Origin: Sneathiella litorea
GTDB taxonomy: Bacteria; Pseudomonadota; Alphaproteobacteria; Sneathiellales; Sneathiellaceae
Reading direction: 5' to 3'
DNA: 64,000 nt
NCBI RefSeq assembly: GCF_009882915.1
Contig: NZ_WTUW01000001.1
Location: forward strand, 868,357-932,356
Part shown: one piece after another, positions 9,018 through 18,845 of the stretch
How the letters are laid out: each line of letters starts with the position of its first letter
How positions within the stretch are numbered: the stretch's first letter is position 1
Made by a program: the position numbers and the translations under genes
The notes under the pieces: model-generated
Told to the model about the DNA's origin: nothing
The model's input: the letters and a program-made list of their open reading frames with translations, nothing else
Database searches by the model: none

Positions 9018-11699
9018 TTGATCAGAAAACTGCCTAGAATAGAGTCCCAAGCCCTGAGAACTATATCTTCACAGGATAATCTGCAGCTAATTGCACGCCC
9101 GCGTCTTCTCAAGACGCTAGATGATGCGAATGCGGGCCGGCTGATTTTTATCCATGCGCCTGCCGGATATGGCAAATCAAGCATTTTAGCGCAATGGGTT
9201 CACCACAGGACAGAACGCGGCGAACTCACCTGCTGGCTTAACCTGCGGGAGAGCGATCGCGAGGTGAGCGTCCTGACTTCCAATCTATGGAACTCAATAA
9301 CGTCCGTATTGGGTGATGATAAGGAACTGCCGGATCTGGGCGGGTTGTCGGACCAGGATATTTACCGGTTGATCCGGAACCGACTGGCTAAGGCCGAAGG
9401 TTCCTTGACGATCATTCTGGACGACTATCACATGTCGTCATCCACAAAGCTGAATAATTTTATTGGCGCACTGGCCAGGGACAAGGTGTGCACAAATCAT
9501 TGCTTCGTGATCTGCTCACATAGTCGACCAGAGATTCCGGTCGGCGGCTTATGGGTTCGCGGCGACTTGAAAAGCCTTGATATAAATGATTTGCGGATGT
9601 CGAGAAACGAAGTCGCCGAGATGTTTGAAGCGGCGGGAGAGCCGGCACAGCAGAGCCTGATTGACTCGGTGTATAATCGAACGGAGGGGTGGGCAGTCGC
9701 GGTAAAGATGGCCCGCCTGATAAGCGCAGAACAACAATCCTATGATTTGTTCAAGGGGTTTGACGGCAAACAGGCCGACGTTGCAACCTACCTTGCGGAG
9801 CGGGTTGTTTCTAATCTGTCGGCGGACGCTCTAACCCTATTGAAGTCCATTGTTCCCCTGTCTCATTTCAATGAAGAATTGCTTGAGCATATGGCGGCGG
9901 TTGAGAACTGTGCGGAAACTCTTCAGGAACTGGAAAGTTGCGGGGTTCCGATAAGTCGCGATAGTGACAACGAAAACTGGCGGAGGCTCCATCCGATTTT
10001 TCGCGACTTTCTTCTCAGCATGAACGAGATGGAAAAGGTGGAGTTTCCCGCGATCCTTGAAAAAGCAACGACCTGGTTTGCGCGCCGGGGAGATATCGAG
10101 GAGGCGGTTACCCTCGCCCTGGAGACTAATCTTGTAACACTTGCGGCCGATATTGCGGAATCAGCAGGTGGCTGGCGCCTGATTTATAAGGGGCTTGGCA
10201 ATATGGGCCCGCGGATTGTTGACCTTGTCGAGCGGTTGCCGGAAGAAAGTTGGCAGCATTTTCCCAAATTGATACTGGGTCATGCCGTTGCCTCCGCCAA
10301 ATCCGGGAATTTGTCTCTCGCGGAGTTCCAGTTGGAACGGTTCGAGAGAAATGTCGCCGCGATGGATGACGGGCTGGCCCGCGAATTCAGGCTGATAAAG
10401 CTTCTTTTGTTTCTGTACAGTGATCGGCAGGTGCCCCTAAGTGAACTGCCGAAGCTTGAAAACAGCCTCGCGAGCATTGCGACAGATGATTATGTCCAGA
10501 TAGCGTTGTCTCATAACCTCTTGTGCTTTCAGTATCTGGAAAACTCCATGCTGGATCAGGCGCGACGATACGGGGACCTGGCCATCCAGTCTTTTCAGAA
10601 TGCCGGAGCGTTGTTTGGCGAGGTACACCTCTATACACATTTGGGGCAGGCCCACTATTTTGACGGTGATTTGAAAAGCGCCGTTCAGCACTATCGGACC
10701 ATGATCGAGAAGGTCCGGCAGAATCTGGGAGAGAAATCTGACCTGGATGCAATTGGCCAGGTTCTGTATGCGGAAACACTGGTTGAGCAGGGCGATCTTG
10801 AGGCAGGAGAGCAGATACTGAACTGGGCTTTGCCTCATATTGCAGACAATGACAGCTGGTTCGATATTCTGGCGGCCGGTTATTATACTGCCGTCCGTAT
10901 TCAGAAAATACGGAAGAATGACAACGCGGCGTTGGCAATTCTCGATCAGGCGGCGCAGACAGGCCATCGTCGGGATTACGGCCGTCTCCGTCGGTTCGTG
11001 ATGCGTGAGAGGATCAGCTTGCTGGCGTCCATAGGCCTGCCATCCGAGGCGGCGGCGCTGGCGGAATCAAAAGGGCTTGGCGAGGAGAGCATCAGCAAGC
11101 TGGTATTCAATACGCTTCCCAGCCGTCTCAGGGGGGACGTTCCCGCCATCATGTGGGCGCGTATCTATTTCGAGCAGCAGCGATATGACTTGGTGCTAAA
11201 TACCCTGGCAGCACTTGAGGAAGCGCAGGACTCCCGGAGCAGTTTTCTGCGACAGCTCAAGTTGAATTTGCTGAAACTGCGAACCTATCTTGCGATGCAG
11301 GATATGCAGGTTGCAGGCAAGCTGGGCGACCAGATACTATTGAATGCCGCGAGCCTGAACTACTGCGCCTCATTTCTTGATGAGGGTGACCTTATTGGTG
11401 ATTTCATACAAAGAAGGGCCAGAAATAGCGACCTGTCGCCCATTCTGGGTGAGCGCTACAAGAAACTGGCTTCCAGATTGGCGGCAATCGTCAAACCAAA
11501 GAGTGATCTGCATTTCACGACTCGAGAGGAATCGGTTCTCCAGTGCCTCAAGAAGGGGTTATCCAACAAGGAAATTGCCCGCACACTCAACATTAGCGAG
11601 AACACGGTCAAGTTTCATGTAAAAAGCATATTCAGGAAGCTGAACTGTACGTCCCGCACGCAGGCGGTTTTGGCGGCGAGAGAAATTACCTCCAACTAA
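9018..11699 (+). CDS. Large ATP-binding LuxR-family regulator (MalT/LAL type)
   Basis: An 893-residue transcription activator of the STAND class. A Walker A, HAPAGYGKSS, is near residue 46 and a Walker B-like TIILDDYH near residue 135; the middle 500 residues are a TPR-like helical sensor region; the C-terminal 60 residues are a LuxR HTH (LTTREESVLQCLKKGLSNKE, then the recognition helix around SENTVKFHV). Such proteins oligomerise on inducer and ATP binding. The frame begins with TTG at 9018, and the first internal ATG would remove the P-loop, so the TTG start is preferred. It sits directly upstream of the hydantoinase/ABC operon in the same orientation and is the likely activator of that operon (inferred). 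Confidence 0.88.
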   Translation: MIRKLPRIESQALRTISSQDNLQLIARPRLLKTLDDANAGRLIFIHAPAGYGKSSILAQWVHHRTERGELTCWLNLRESDREVSVLTSNLWNSITSVLGDDKELPDLGGLSDQDIYRLIRNRLAKAEGSLTIILDDYHMSSSTKLNNFIGALARDKVCTNHCFVICSHSRPEIPVGGLWVRGDLKSLDINDLRMSRNEVAEMFEAAGEPAQQSLIDSVYNRTEGWAVAVKMARLISAEQQSYDLFKGFDGKQADVATYLAERVVSNLSADALTLLKSIVPLSHFNEELLEHMAAVENCAETLQELESCGVPISRDSDNENWRRLHPIFRDFLLSMNEMEKVEFPAILEKATTWFARRGDIEEAVTLALETNLVTLAADIAESAGGWRLIYKGLGNMGPRIVDLVERLPEESWQHFPKLILGHAVASAKSGNLSLAEFQLERFERNVAAMDDGLAREFRLIKLLLFLYSDRQVPLSELPKLENSLASIATDDYVQIALSHNLLCFQYLENSMLDQARRYGDLAIQSFQNAGALFGEVHLYTHLGQAHYFDGDLKSAVQHYRTMIEKVRQNLGEKSDLDAIGQVLYAETLVEQGDLEAGEQILNWALPHIADNDSWFDILAAGYYTAVRIQKIRKNDNAALAILDQAAQTGHRRDYGRLRRFVMRERISLLASIGLPSEAAALAESKGLGEESISKLVFNTLPSRLRGDVPAIMWARIYFEQQRYDLVLNTLAALEEAQDSRSSFLRQLKLNLLKLRTYLAMQDMQVAGKLGDQILLNAASLNYCASFLDEGDLIGDFIQRRARNSDLSPILGERYKKLASRLAAIVKPKSDLHFTTREESVLQCLKKGLSNKEIARTLNISENTVKFHVKSIFRKLNCTSRTQAVLAAREITSN

Positions 11700-11863
11700 C
11701 CTTCCCCCACCCATTTGGGTAGGGTGGTAATTTCCTGCCCCACCCTTCTGGGCAAGTTGTCTCGATCGGCCCTCTTCAATAACCTCATGAATAATCCAAC
11801 AGCAAAATCCGGGCTCCGGCCGGTGCTGCGTTGCGATACTGCAAGAGGAAGAAGGTGGAGGAT

Positions 11864-13591
11864 ATGTCACAACACCAACAGTCTAGACTTGTTGATGACC
11901 TGGATGTCGTCACCGCTGAAATCATCAGCGGAAAGTTGCTTGCCCTCGTCGACGAGATGGCCATCATCATGGCCAAAACCAGCATGAGCCCCGTCATATA
12001 CGAAGTGCTGGATTTCGCGTGCGGGATCTGTACGTCGCAAGGGGAGCTGGTGGCGCAGTCAAACGGAATTACTCTCTTCACCGGAACATTTGGCAGCCAG
12101 GTTGCGGCCGTTGCCAAACAGTATGAGGGCGATATCGCCCCCGGGGACATTTTCATTACAAACGACCCGTTCAATGGTGGAACGCATTCATGTGATATGG
12201 CGGTTATCCGGCCGATATTTCATGGGGATCGCATTATCGCCTATGCCATTACGGTGGCGCATTGGCTTGATGTGGGTGGCGCCGTTCCCGGAAGCCTGCC
12301 GACAAATGCCAACTCCTGTTTTCAGGAAGGATTGTCTCTCTCGCTGATCCGAATTGGCCGGAACGGGGAACTCTTGCCGGATATGGTGCGGATAATTGAA
12401 CAAAATGTCCGATTGCCGGATATGGCGATTGGCGATTTAATGGCCCAGCTGGCGACAACAAGGGTGGCGGAAAATGGTGTCCGCGAAACGTTGGATAAAT
12501 ACGGCCTGGAAGCCGTTGAAAATGTGTTCACCCATATCATTACCTCCGGCGAAAAGAAGAGCCGCGCGGTTATCACGGACCTACCCGATGGGGAGTATTT
12601 CGCAACCGAAGTGATCGATGGTGATGGCATCGTTGATACGGCTATTCCGGTCCAGGTAAAGATAACCATACGTAACGACGAGATGATTGCGGATTTTACA
12701 GGCAGCGCACCGGCGGCGGCGGGTCCGATAAACTGTGGTTATACCGCTCTCTCTTCCGCGGTGAGAACAGTCTTCAAGGCACTGGTTGGCCCTCAGGAAC
12801 CCTCCAACGAAGGCTGGTTTCGTCCGCTAAAAATCGTGGTGCCGGACGGGACGGTTTTTTCCGCCAACAAACCGTCTCCAACGGGATGGTATTATGAGGG
12901 TTCCGTCCATGCGTCGGAACTGGTTTGGAAAGCGCTGGCAAACCTCAAAAAAGATCGCTTTTCTGCGGGTTCCTATACCAGCTTGTCTGTTCTTTACATT
13001 ACGGGAAAGGACAAAAATGGAAACCTCTTCGTACATATTGAGCCACAGCATGGCGGGTGGGGCGCTTCAGCCGACGCAGATGGGGCAAATGCACTGATCG
13101 CCCTGACGGATGGAGATACTTATAATTACTCGATTGAGCTGCTGGAGGCCAAATTTCCGCTCCGGGTCAAGAAATATTGCCTCAATACAGAGGGGGGTGC
13201 CGGCGCAGGACGACAGCGGGGTGGTTTCGGGTTGATACGGGAATATGAAATTCTCTCGGATGATGCCGAAATATACTGCAGCCTGAGCCGAAATACGACA
13301 CCGCCCTGGGGCGTTGAGAATGGCAGGGAAGGCAGCTGCAACTTTGTAGAAGTTGAAAATGCCAAGAACGGGGCTGTCAGTCGGCTTCACCGCGTACCGC
13401 ACTGGGATATCAAAAACAGAGACCGGGTCAGGGTCATCACCGGCGGCGGCGGCGGATGGGGGGATCCGAAGGAGAGAAAAACAGAAGATGTTATGCGCGA
13501 TATCCTGGACGACCTGATCAATCCGGAACAGGCCGTGGACCAATATGGCGTGGCGCTAGACAATGACGATGCATTTCAAACGGATAAATAG
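11864..13591 (+). CDS. hyuB: Hydantoinase B / oxoprolinase-family subunit
   Basis: Subunit of an ATP-dependent cyclic-amide hydrolase (N-methylhydantoinase, 5-oxoprolinase, acetone-carboxylase and caprolactamase superfamily). It has about 575 residues. Family features are VTAEIISGKLLALVDEM, MSPVIYEVLDFACGI, the GDIFITNDPFNGGTH segment with its metal-binding acid and His, and the C-terminal Gly-rich VITGGGGGWGDP. The start at 11864 (MSQHQQ) follows GGTGGAGG; an in-frame ATG at 11831 adds non-conserved residues. It is the first gene of an operon that continues, with short gaps, through HyuA, an ABC importer and a dipeptidase. The true substrate is unknown. Confidence 0.9.
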   Translation: MSQHQQSRLVDDLDVVTAEIISGKLLALVDEMAIIMAKTSMSPVIYEVLDFACGICTSQGELVAQSNGITLFTGTFGSQVAAVAKQYEGDIAPGDIFITNDPFNGGTHSCDMAVIRPIFHGDRIIAYAITVAHWLDVGGAVPGSLPTNANSCFQEGLSLSLIRIGRNGELLPDMVRIIEQNVRLPDMAIGDLMAQLATTRVAENGVRETLDKYGLEAVENVFTHIITSGEKKSRAVITDLPDGEYFATEVIDGDGIVDTAIPVQVKITIRNDEMIADFTGSAPAAAGPINCGYTALSSAVRTVFKALVGPQEPSNEGWFRPLKIVVPDGTVFSANKPSPTGWYYEGSVHASELVWKALANLKKDRFSAGSYTSLSVLYITGKDKNGNLFVHIEPQHGGWGASADADGANALIALTDGDTYNYSIELLEAKFPLRVKKYCLNTEGGAGAGRQRGGFGLIREYEILSDDAEIYCSLSRNTTPPWGVENGREGSCNFVEVENAKNGAVSRLHRVPHWDIKNRDRVRVITGGGGGWGDPKERKTEDVMRDILDDLINPEQAVDQYGVALDNDDAFQTDK

Positions 13592-13602
13592 GTAGACTAG
13601 GG

Positions 13603-15651
13603 ATGGCACGGTTAGCAACAGATGTGGGCGGCACATTTACCGATCTGGTCAGCTATGACGAGGTTTCCGGTGAAGTGAAGATAGCGAAGACCCTGACTAC
13701 CCAGGAAGACCAGTCAATCGGTGTCATGGATTCCATTCACCAGGCATGTACGATGGAGGGGCTCGATCCTTCTGCGGTAGAATTTTTTGTCCATGGCGGC
13801 ACGACGGTGATTAATGCCATCACGGAACGAAAAGGCGTCAAGACAGCCCTCGTCACAACAGAGGGGTTTCGGGATGTACTTGAAATCGCCCGTGGAAACC
13901 GCCCTGACCTCTATAACCTGAGAACACGGACGCCGGCCCCCTTTGTGCCCCGGCATTTGCGCTTTGAAATCCCTGAACGAATGGACTGGCAGGGAAATGT
14001 CCTGACGCCGCTGGATGAAGAGAAGCTTGTTGCAATTGCAGAATCATGCCGTCGTCTGGATGTGAAGGCAATTGCTATTGTGTTCCTGCATAGCTATGTC
14101 AATCCAGACCATGAAAACAGGTGCGTTGAGGTCCTGTCGGAATTGCTGCCGGACGTCACCGTTTCCCCGAGTAACAGAATTTCCCGGCAATGGCGCGAAT
14201 TTGAAAGAAGCAACACAACGGTCCTGAATGCCTATGTTCAGCCCATTATTCGGCAATATTTCGCGAATCTGAGTAACAGTCTGGCCAAGGAAAACATTAA
14301 TTGCACTTACTATGCCATGCAATCCAATGGCGGGGTCGCAACATTCGACCAGGCAACGGATGTGCCGCTCAGCCTGGTGGAATCCGGCCCGTCCGGAGGT
14401 GTCGCGGGTGCGGTAAGGATCGGGCGCGAACTGGGCGCGGATGATTTGCTCTATTTCGATGTCGGCGGGACGACGGCGAAATGCTCTCTCATCAAGTCGG
14501 GTCAGCCAAAACTCAATCCGGAATATAAACTGGAATGGTCACGCCGGTCCCCCGGCTATCCTGTCCAGATACCGGTTGTCGATATTGTCGAAATTGGTTC
14601 CGGTGGCGGTTCCATCGCCTGGCTGGATGATGACAACGGGCTTCATGTCGGGCCTTCCAGCGCGGGTGCCATGCCCGGCCCGGCCTGTTACAAGCGTGGC
14701 GGAACCGAACCGACAGTGACCGACGCGAAGCTTGTCTTGGGAATTCTTGATCCAGACAGTTTTGCCAAGGGTCAAATGACCCTCGATGTAGATGCAGCAA
14801 AACAGGCATTTGAAAAGATGGCGGCGCGGCTGAATATTTCCATCACGGAAGCAGCGGCGGCCGTCGTCCAAATCGCTGAAGCAGACATGATCAATGCATT
14901 GAAGTTGATCAGTGTGCAGCGCGGCCATGATCCTCGAGACCTGGATCTGGTTGCCAGCGGTGGCGCCGGCCCGATGCTCGCCGCAAGTATTGGTCGGGAA
15001 TTAAGTGTTAAATCCACTGTTATCCCGATCTACCCAGGTATTTTCTCCGCCTGGGGTATGCTTGCGGCGATGCCTCGGGTAGACCTGCAGAGAACGCATT
15101 TTGAAAGCATGTCTCCGGATACGATGGAGAGGCTGAAGTCTATTTTTGCGACTTTGATTACCGAGGCGGTGGAGTATTTTTCCTGCGGCAGTAAAGATAA
15201 ACTGGATCTGGTCTATCAGGTCGATGTCCGCTATCACGGACAGGAACATTCGGTTTTGACCAGAATCGATCTCGACTGGGACCTGGGCACATTCTTGAAT
15301 GCCTTTCATGAGGCCCATGAAACGGCCTATTCTTTCAAGATTGACGATGCGTCGGTGGAAATTACCAATGTTCATCTGCAGGCCCAGTTGCACACGTCTG
15401 TTGTTTCCATCGCTCCTGTCTCTCGTGAGGGCAGAAGTTTCGAGCGGGCGAGCAAGGGAAGGCGGGAAGTATATTTCTCTGAAGATGGCGGTTGGCATGA
15501 CTGTGACATTCTGGATAGGGATTTTCTGCCGGTTGGTGAATTAAGGGACGGACCTGCCCTTATTGAGGAAGCGACAACGACGACACTGGTTCTTCCGGGG
15601 CAAAAATTTGAAATGACAGGCACCGGGCTGTTAAAAATTTCTGAGAAATAG
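13603..15651 (+). CDS. hyuA: Hydantoinase A / oxoprolinase-family ATPase subunit
   Basis: Phosphorylating partner of HyuB; binds ATP through an actin-like fold. It has 682 residues, the usual size. The phosphate-binding motif DVGGTFTDLV is at residues 5-14 and a second DVGGTTAKCSLI near residue 287. SNGGVATFDQA and VESGPSGGVAGA are typical of the family's N- and middle domains, and ASGGAGPMLA of the C-terminal half. It starts 12 nt after hyuB. The pair is genetically inseparable from the downstream transporter, which argues that the ring-opening reaction occurs on an imported compound. Confidence 0.92.
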   Translation: MARLATDVGGTFTDLVSYDEVSGEVKIAKTLTTQEDQSIGVMDSIHQACTMEGLDPSAVEFFVHGGTTVINAITERKGVKTALVTTEGFRDVLEIARGNRPDLYNLRTRTPAPFVPRHLRFEIPERMDWQGNVLTPLDEEKLVAIAESCRRLDVKAIAIVFLHSYVNPDHENRCVEVLSELLPDVTVSPSNRISRQWREFERSNTTVLNAYVQPIIRQYFANLSNSLAKENINCTYYAMQSNGGVATFDQATDVPLSLVESGPSGGVAGAVRIGRELGADDLLYFDVGGTTAKCSLIKSGQPKLNPEYKLEWSRRSPGYPVQIPVVDIVEIGSGGGSIAWLDDDNGLHVGPSSAGAMPGPACYKRGGTEPTVTDAKLVLGILDPDSFAKGQMTLDVDAAKQAFEKMAARLNISITEAAAAVVQIAEADMINALKLISVQRGHDPRDLDLVASGGAGPMLAASIGRELSVKSTVIPIYPGIFSAWGMLAAMPRVDLQRTHFESMSPDTMERLKSIFATLITEAVEYFSCGSKDKLDLVYQVDVRYHGQEHSVLTRIDLDWDLGTFLNAFHEAHETAYSFKIDDASVEITNVHLQAQLHTSVVSIAPVSREGRSFERASKGRREVYFSEDGGWHDCDILDRDFLPVGELRDGPALIEEATTTTLVLPGQKFEMTGTGLLKISEK

Positions 15652-15666
15652 AGTGGGGTATTGAGA

Positions 15667-16743
15667 ATGGCAATTGCCATTGAATTGCAGAATATAACGC
15701 GCGCCTATGGCACGGTTAACGCCCTCGACAATGTTTCTCTCAAGATTGAGGCGGGGGAATTCTTTACTCTGCTTGGACCGTCGGGCTCCGGGAAAAGCAC
15801 GCTTCTGAAAATAATTGGCGGGTTCGAGGAACCCACGGGGGGAAGCGTTCTTTTTAACGGAGAAGACGTCACCAGCCTGTCGGCAAACCAGCGCCCGTCA
15901 AACACCGTCTTTCAGGATCTTGCCTTGTTTCCGCATATGTCCGTGGGTCAGAATGTTGCTTATGGCCTGCAGATACAAAGGGTGCCAAAAAGCGAAATCG
16001 TCGAGCGTGTCATTGACGCTCTTGACCTGGTCGGGCTTTCCGGGTTTGAGGATCGCAATGTCAATCTGCTTTCGGGCGGGCAGCGTCAAAGGGTCGCTCT
16101 CGCCCGTTCCCTTATTATGGAGCCGGGCGTCCTTTTGCTCGATGAGCCGCTCACGGGGCTGGATGAACAGCTCCGCCAGCAAATGCGCGACGAGTTCGGC
16201 TATTTGCATGAGAAAACCGGCGCTACCTTTATTCTTGTGACCCATAATCAGGACGAGGCGCTTTCGCTTTCGAACCGAATGGCGATCATGAAAGGGGGCC
16301 AGTTGGTCCAGGTCGATCCGCCGACGACATTTTTTGAGCATCCGAAAAACAGTTTTGTTGCCGGTTTTATGGGAATGGACTGCCTGATCAAACCCGATAG
16401 GGTTTCGATGGAGAACGGGTCTCCCGTCGCCACTGTCGGCGATACCAGAATAACGGCAGTCAATAATGCCGAAATTGTGCCCGGAAGGGATTATGTTCTC
16501 GCCATTAGGCCTGATCAGATCAGGTTTGAAGCTGGAGGGGCATCCGGGCCGACATCAATAAAAGTAACAGTGAAAACGATCCGATATCGCGGGCTTTTCT
16601 ACGATATACATGCGGAGTTTTCAAATGGAGAACAGCTTCTTATGACGCATCCGGTGGAAGGGGCAGGCAATCTTCCTGCCACAGGTGAGGTCGTGAACAT
16701 CTCATTTTCTCCCGGCGCGCCACTAATCTTGCTGCAGGAGTAG
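15667..16743 (+). CDS. ABC importer ATP-binding protein, PotA/spermidine-putrescine type
   Basis: Energises the importer encoded by the next three genes. It has about 358 residues: Walker A GPSGSGKST, Q-loop VFQDLALFPHMSV, signature LSGGQRQRVALARSL, Walker B VLLLDEPLTGLD and H-loop LVTHNQDEAL, followed by a C-terminal TOBE-like regulatory domain (residues about 270-358). The ATG at 15667 is used; a TTG two codons upstream is possible. It begins 15 nt after hyuA. The PotA/FbpC-like class transports polyamines, iron or small organic compounds; here the hydantoinase context suggests a cyclic amide. Confidence 0.93.
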   Translation: MAIAIELQNITRAYGTVNALDNVSLKIEAGEFFTLLGPSGSGKSTLLKIIGGFEEPTGGSVLFNGEDVTSLSANQRPSNTVFQDLALFPHMSVGQNVAYGLQIQRVPKSEIVERVIDALDLVGLSGFEDRNVNLLSGGQRQRVALARSLIMEPGVLLLDEPLTGLDEQLRQQMRDEFGYLHEKTGATFILVTHNQDEALSLSNRMAIMKGGQLVQVDPPTTFFEHPKNSFVAGFMGMDCLIKPDRVSMENGSPVATVGDTRITAVNNAEIVPGRDYVLAIRPDQIRFEAGGASGPTSIKVTVKTIRYRGLFYDIHAEFSNGEQLLMTHPVEGAGNLPATGEVVNISFSPGAPLILLQE

Positions 16744-16775
16744 TCAACCAAAACGCTAACCTAAAGGAGAACGAA

Positions 16776-17951
16776 ATGACACTGAAATCACTTATCCATT
16801 CCAGGTTTGCCGAGACGAATGTAAGCCGGCGGCAAATGCTAAAATCAATGGGCGTCGCTGGCGCGGCGTTGACGGCGACTGCCGGTATGCCCTTCTCTTC
16901 CGCACTTGCGGCTGAAACGGAGCTATCATTCTGGGGAACCGGGACACTGGACATTGGCAATAACTGGGACCAGTTGACCAAGGATACCGGACTTATTGCC
17001 AATTTTACCGACAATGGCAACGATCCGGGGCCTGTCGTGGCGCGGATGGTCGCTGGCAATGCCAATGACTTGTATGATGCTCTGGGTTTGCAGGGCGGTA
17101 CCGAAAAAGAGCTGGCTGTTCAGAATGCAATCGCGCCTTGGGATGTTTCCAAGATCCCGAATTACGAGACGGTCTGGTCCTGGGCGAAGGATATTCCTTA
17201 TCTCTACCATGATGGACAACAATTCGGCATCCCGTCCGTGGTCAATGCGGATTCAATAATTTACCTTCCCGAGAAAACGGGCCCGGTTGACAGCTATGGC
17301 GTAATCTTTGATCCCAAACTCAAAGGCAAGGTCGCCATGGAGGACACCTGGATTAACAGTGTTATCTTCACGGCCATTTATTTGAAGGGGTCAGAGAACG
17401 CGAAGATTGAGGAGCCGGGCAACCTGACAGAGGACGAGCTTGGAATGGTCATGGAGTTTCTTATCAAGCATAAGAAGGACGGCCAGTTCCGCACATTCTG
17501 GAGCGGTTGGGAACAGGGCGTACAGCTGGTTGCCAACGAGGAGGTTTATGCCATGACTGGCTGGGAACCGATTGTTTATGCGGCCCGTGAGCGGGGCATA
17601 AAAGCGGAATATGCAGTCCCGGTTGAAGGATATGAAGGCTGGGGCAATAACACGCTGCTCACTACTGGGGCGGTTGAACGGGGATTGTCCGATCAGGCGC
17701 ATGAATTCACCAACTGGCTACTTGGCGGGTTCTACGGTTGTGATCTGGCTGTAAACCGCGGTTATGTCGTTCCGACGGACAACAACGTGAAATATGCAAA
17801 GGCTCATTCCGATCAGTTTGACCCTGAGAAAATCGAGAAAATCAGCAATCACGTGAAGAAGAAGTTCAGCGGCAAGGTTTACTGGCAAAATACACGCCCG
17901 GATAATTTCCAGCTCTACGAAGAGTGGTGGCAGAAACTTCGTAACGCGTAA
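16776..17951 (+). CDS. Tat-exported ABC transporter substrate-binding protein, PotD type
   Basis: Periplasmic receptor of the importer. It has 391 residues. The N-terminus carries a twin-arginine signal, SRRQMLKSMGVAGAALTATA, followed by an Ala-x-Ala cleavage region near residue 47. The mature part has the family's type-II periplasmic binding fold (ELSFWGTGTLDIGNNWDQ at its start; TGWEPIVYAARERGI in the hinge region). A strong AAAGGAGA ribosome binding site precedes the start. Export in folded form is implied by the Tat signal. The ligand is not predictable from sequence. Confidence 0.92.
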   Translation: MTLKSLIHSRFAETNVSRRQMLKSMGVAGAALTATAGMPFSSALAAETELSFWGTGTLDIGNNWDQLTKDTGLIANFTDNGNDPGPVVARMVAGNANDLYDALGLQGGTEKELAVQNAIAPWDVSKIPNYETVWSWAKDIPYLYHDGQQFGIPSVVNADSIIYLPEKTGPVDSYGVIFDPKLKGKVAMEDTWINSVIFTAIYLKGSENAKIEEPGNLTEDELGMVMEFLIKHKKDGQFRTFWSGWEQGVQLVANEEVYAMTGWEPIVYAARERGIKAEYAVPVEGYEGWGNNTLLTTGAVERGLSDQAHEFTNWLLGGFYGCDLAVNRGYVVPTDNNVKYAKAHSDQFDPEKIEKISNHVKKKFSGKVYWQNTRPDNFQLYEEWWQKLRNA

Positions 17952-17987
17952 ATTAGAGAATATGCCTGTCAGAGCACGGATACGGAT

Positions 17988-18845
17988 ATGAATAGAACGG
18001 TTCTGTTATTAGCGACACCGGCGATAGCCGTTATCGGTTTGCTCTGCCTGGCACCGCTTGTCCTTGTGGTTGTCTGGAGTTTCTGGACATGGGATCCATC
18101 AACCTACTGGATCAAGCCCGATTTGAGTTTCGCGGCATATGAAGCGATTTTCGAAGCCGGGAGATGGAAAGTCCTGCTGGATTCCATCATTAAAGCGCTG
18201 TTGACGGGGCTCATTTGTCTCGTCATCGGCTATCCGGCGGCGTACTGCATTCATTTTCTGGCCGGAAACCGGTCCGCGTTCCTGTTGATGGGCCTGTTTA
18301 CCATACCCTTTTTTACGTCCTACCTGATCCGGTCATTTTCCTGGAGACTGGTACTGGGCCGTAATGGGATGGTGAACTCCACTCTGATGAGCACAGGCCT
18401 CATTGACGAACCGATCGAGTGGCTCTTGTTCAGTGATTTTGCAGTCATTGTTGGTCTGGTCGCCTCCTATCTGCCCTTTGTCATCTTCCCGCTACTGCTG
18501 TCGATGAGAAAAGTGGAAAAATCTGTCCTTCAGGCCAGCCTTGATCTCGGGGCAAGTTTTTTCCAGACATTGCGGACGGTTCTGCTCCCCTTGACTAAGG
18601 CGGGCTGTTTTGCCGGTTTCCTGTTTGTATTCGTGATGTCTTTGGGGTCGTCCACTGAGGTAAAAATGCTGGGTGGCGCGGCGGCCTCCATGATTTCGGT
18701 CATGATCAATGACGTTATGCGGGTTGTTAATTTCCCCTTGGCATTTGCGATTTCGAGTGTCGTCATCCTGTTTTTGCTGATCCTTCTGTATGTCGGTAAT
18801 CGCCACCTTAAACTTGCCAAGCTTTTTGAGGATTTCTCATGGTAG
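17988..18845 (+). CDS. ABC importer permease 1 (PotB type)
   Basis: Inner-membrane permease subunit of 285 residues with about six hydrophobic segments; the first is LLLATPAIAVIGLLCLAPLV. The cytoplasmic EAA-like loop that docks on the ATPase is visible as KSVLQASLDLGASFFQTLRT near residue 180. It overlaps the next permease gene by 7 bp, indicating translational coupling. It pairs with permease 2 as a heterodimer, as in PotB/PotC systems. Confidence 0.92.
   Translation: MNRTVLLLATPAIAVIGLLCLAPLVLVVVWSFWTWDPSTYWIKPDLSFAAYEAIFEAGRWKVLLDSIIKALLTGLICLVIGYPAAYCIHFLAGNRSAFLLMGLFTIPFFTSYLIRSFSWRLVLGRNGMVNSTLMSTGLIDEPIEWLLFSDFAVIVGLVASYLPFVIFPLLLSMRKVEKSVLQASLDLGASFFQTLRTVLLPLTKAGCFAGFLFVFVMSLGSSTEVKMLGGAAASMISVMINDVMRVVNFPLAFAISSVVILFLLILLYVGNRHLKLAKLFEDFSW

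Noticed and set aside
11700-11760. Possible terminator CCACCC / GGGTGG after the LuxR gene
   Set aside because: No T-run follows the stem, and the sequence is a GC-rich repeat of CACCC; too weak to call.
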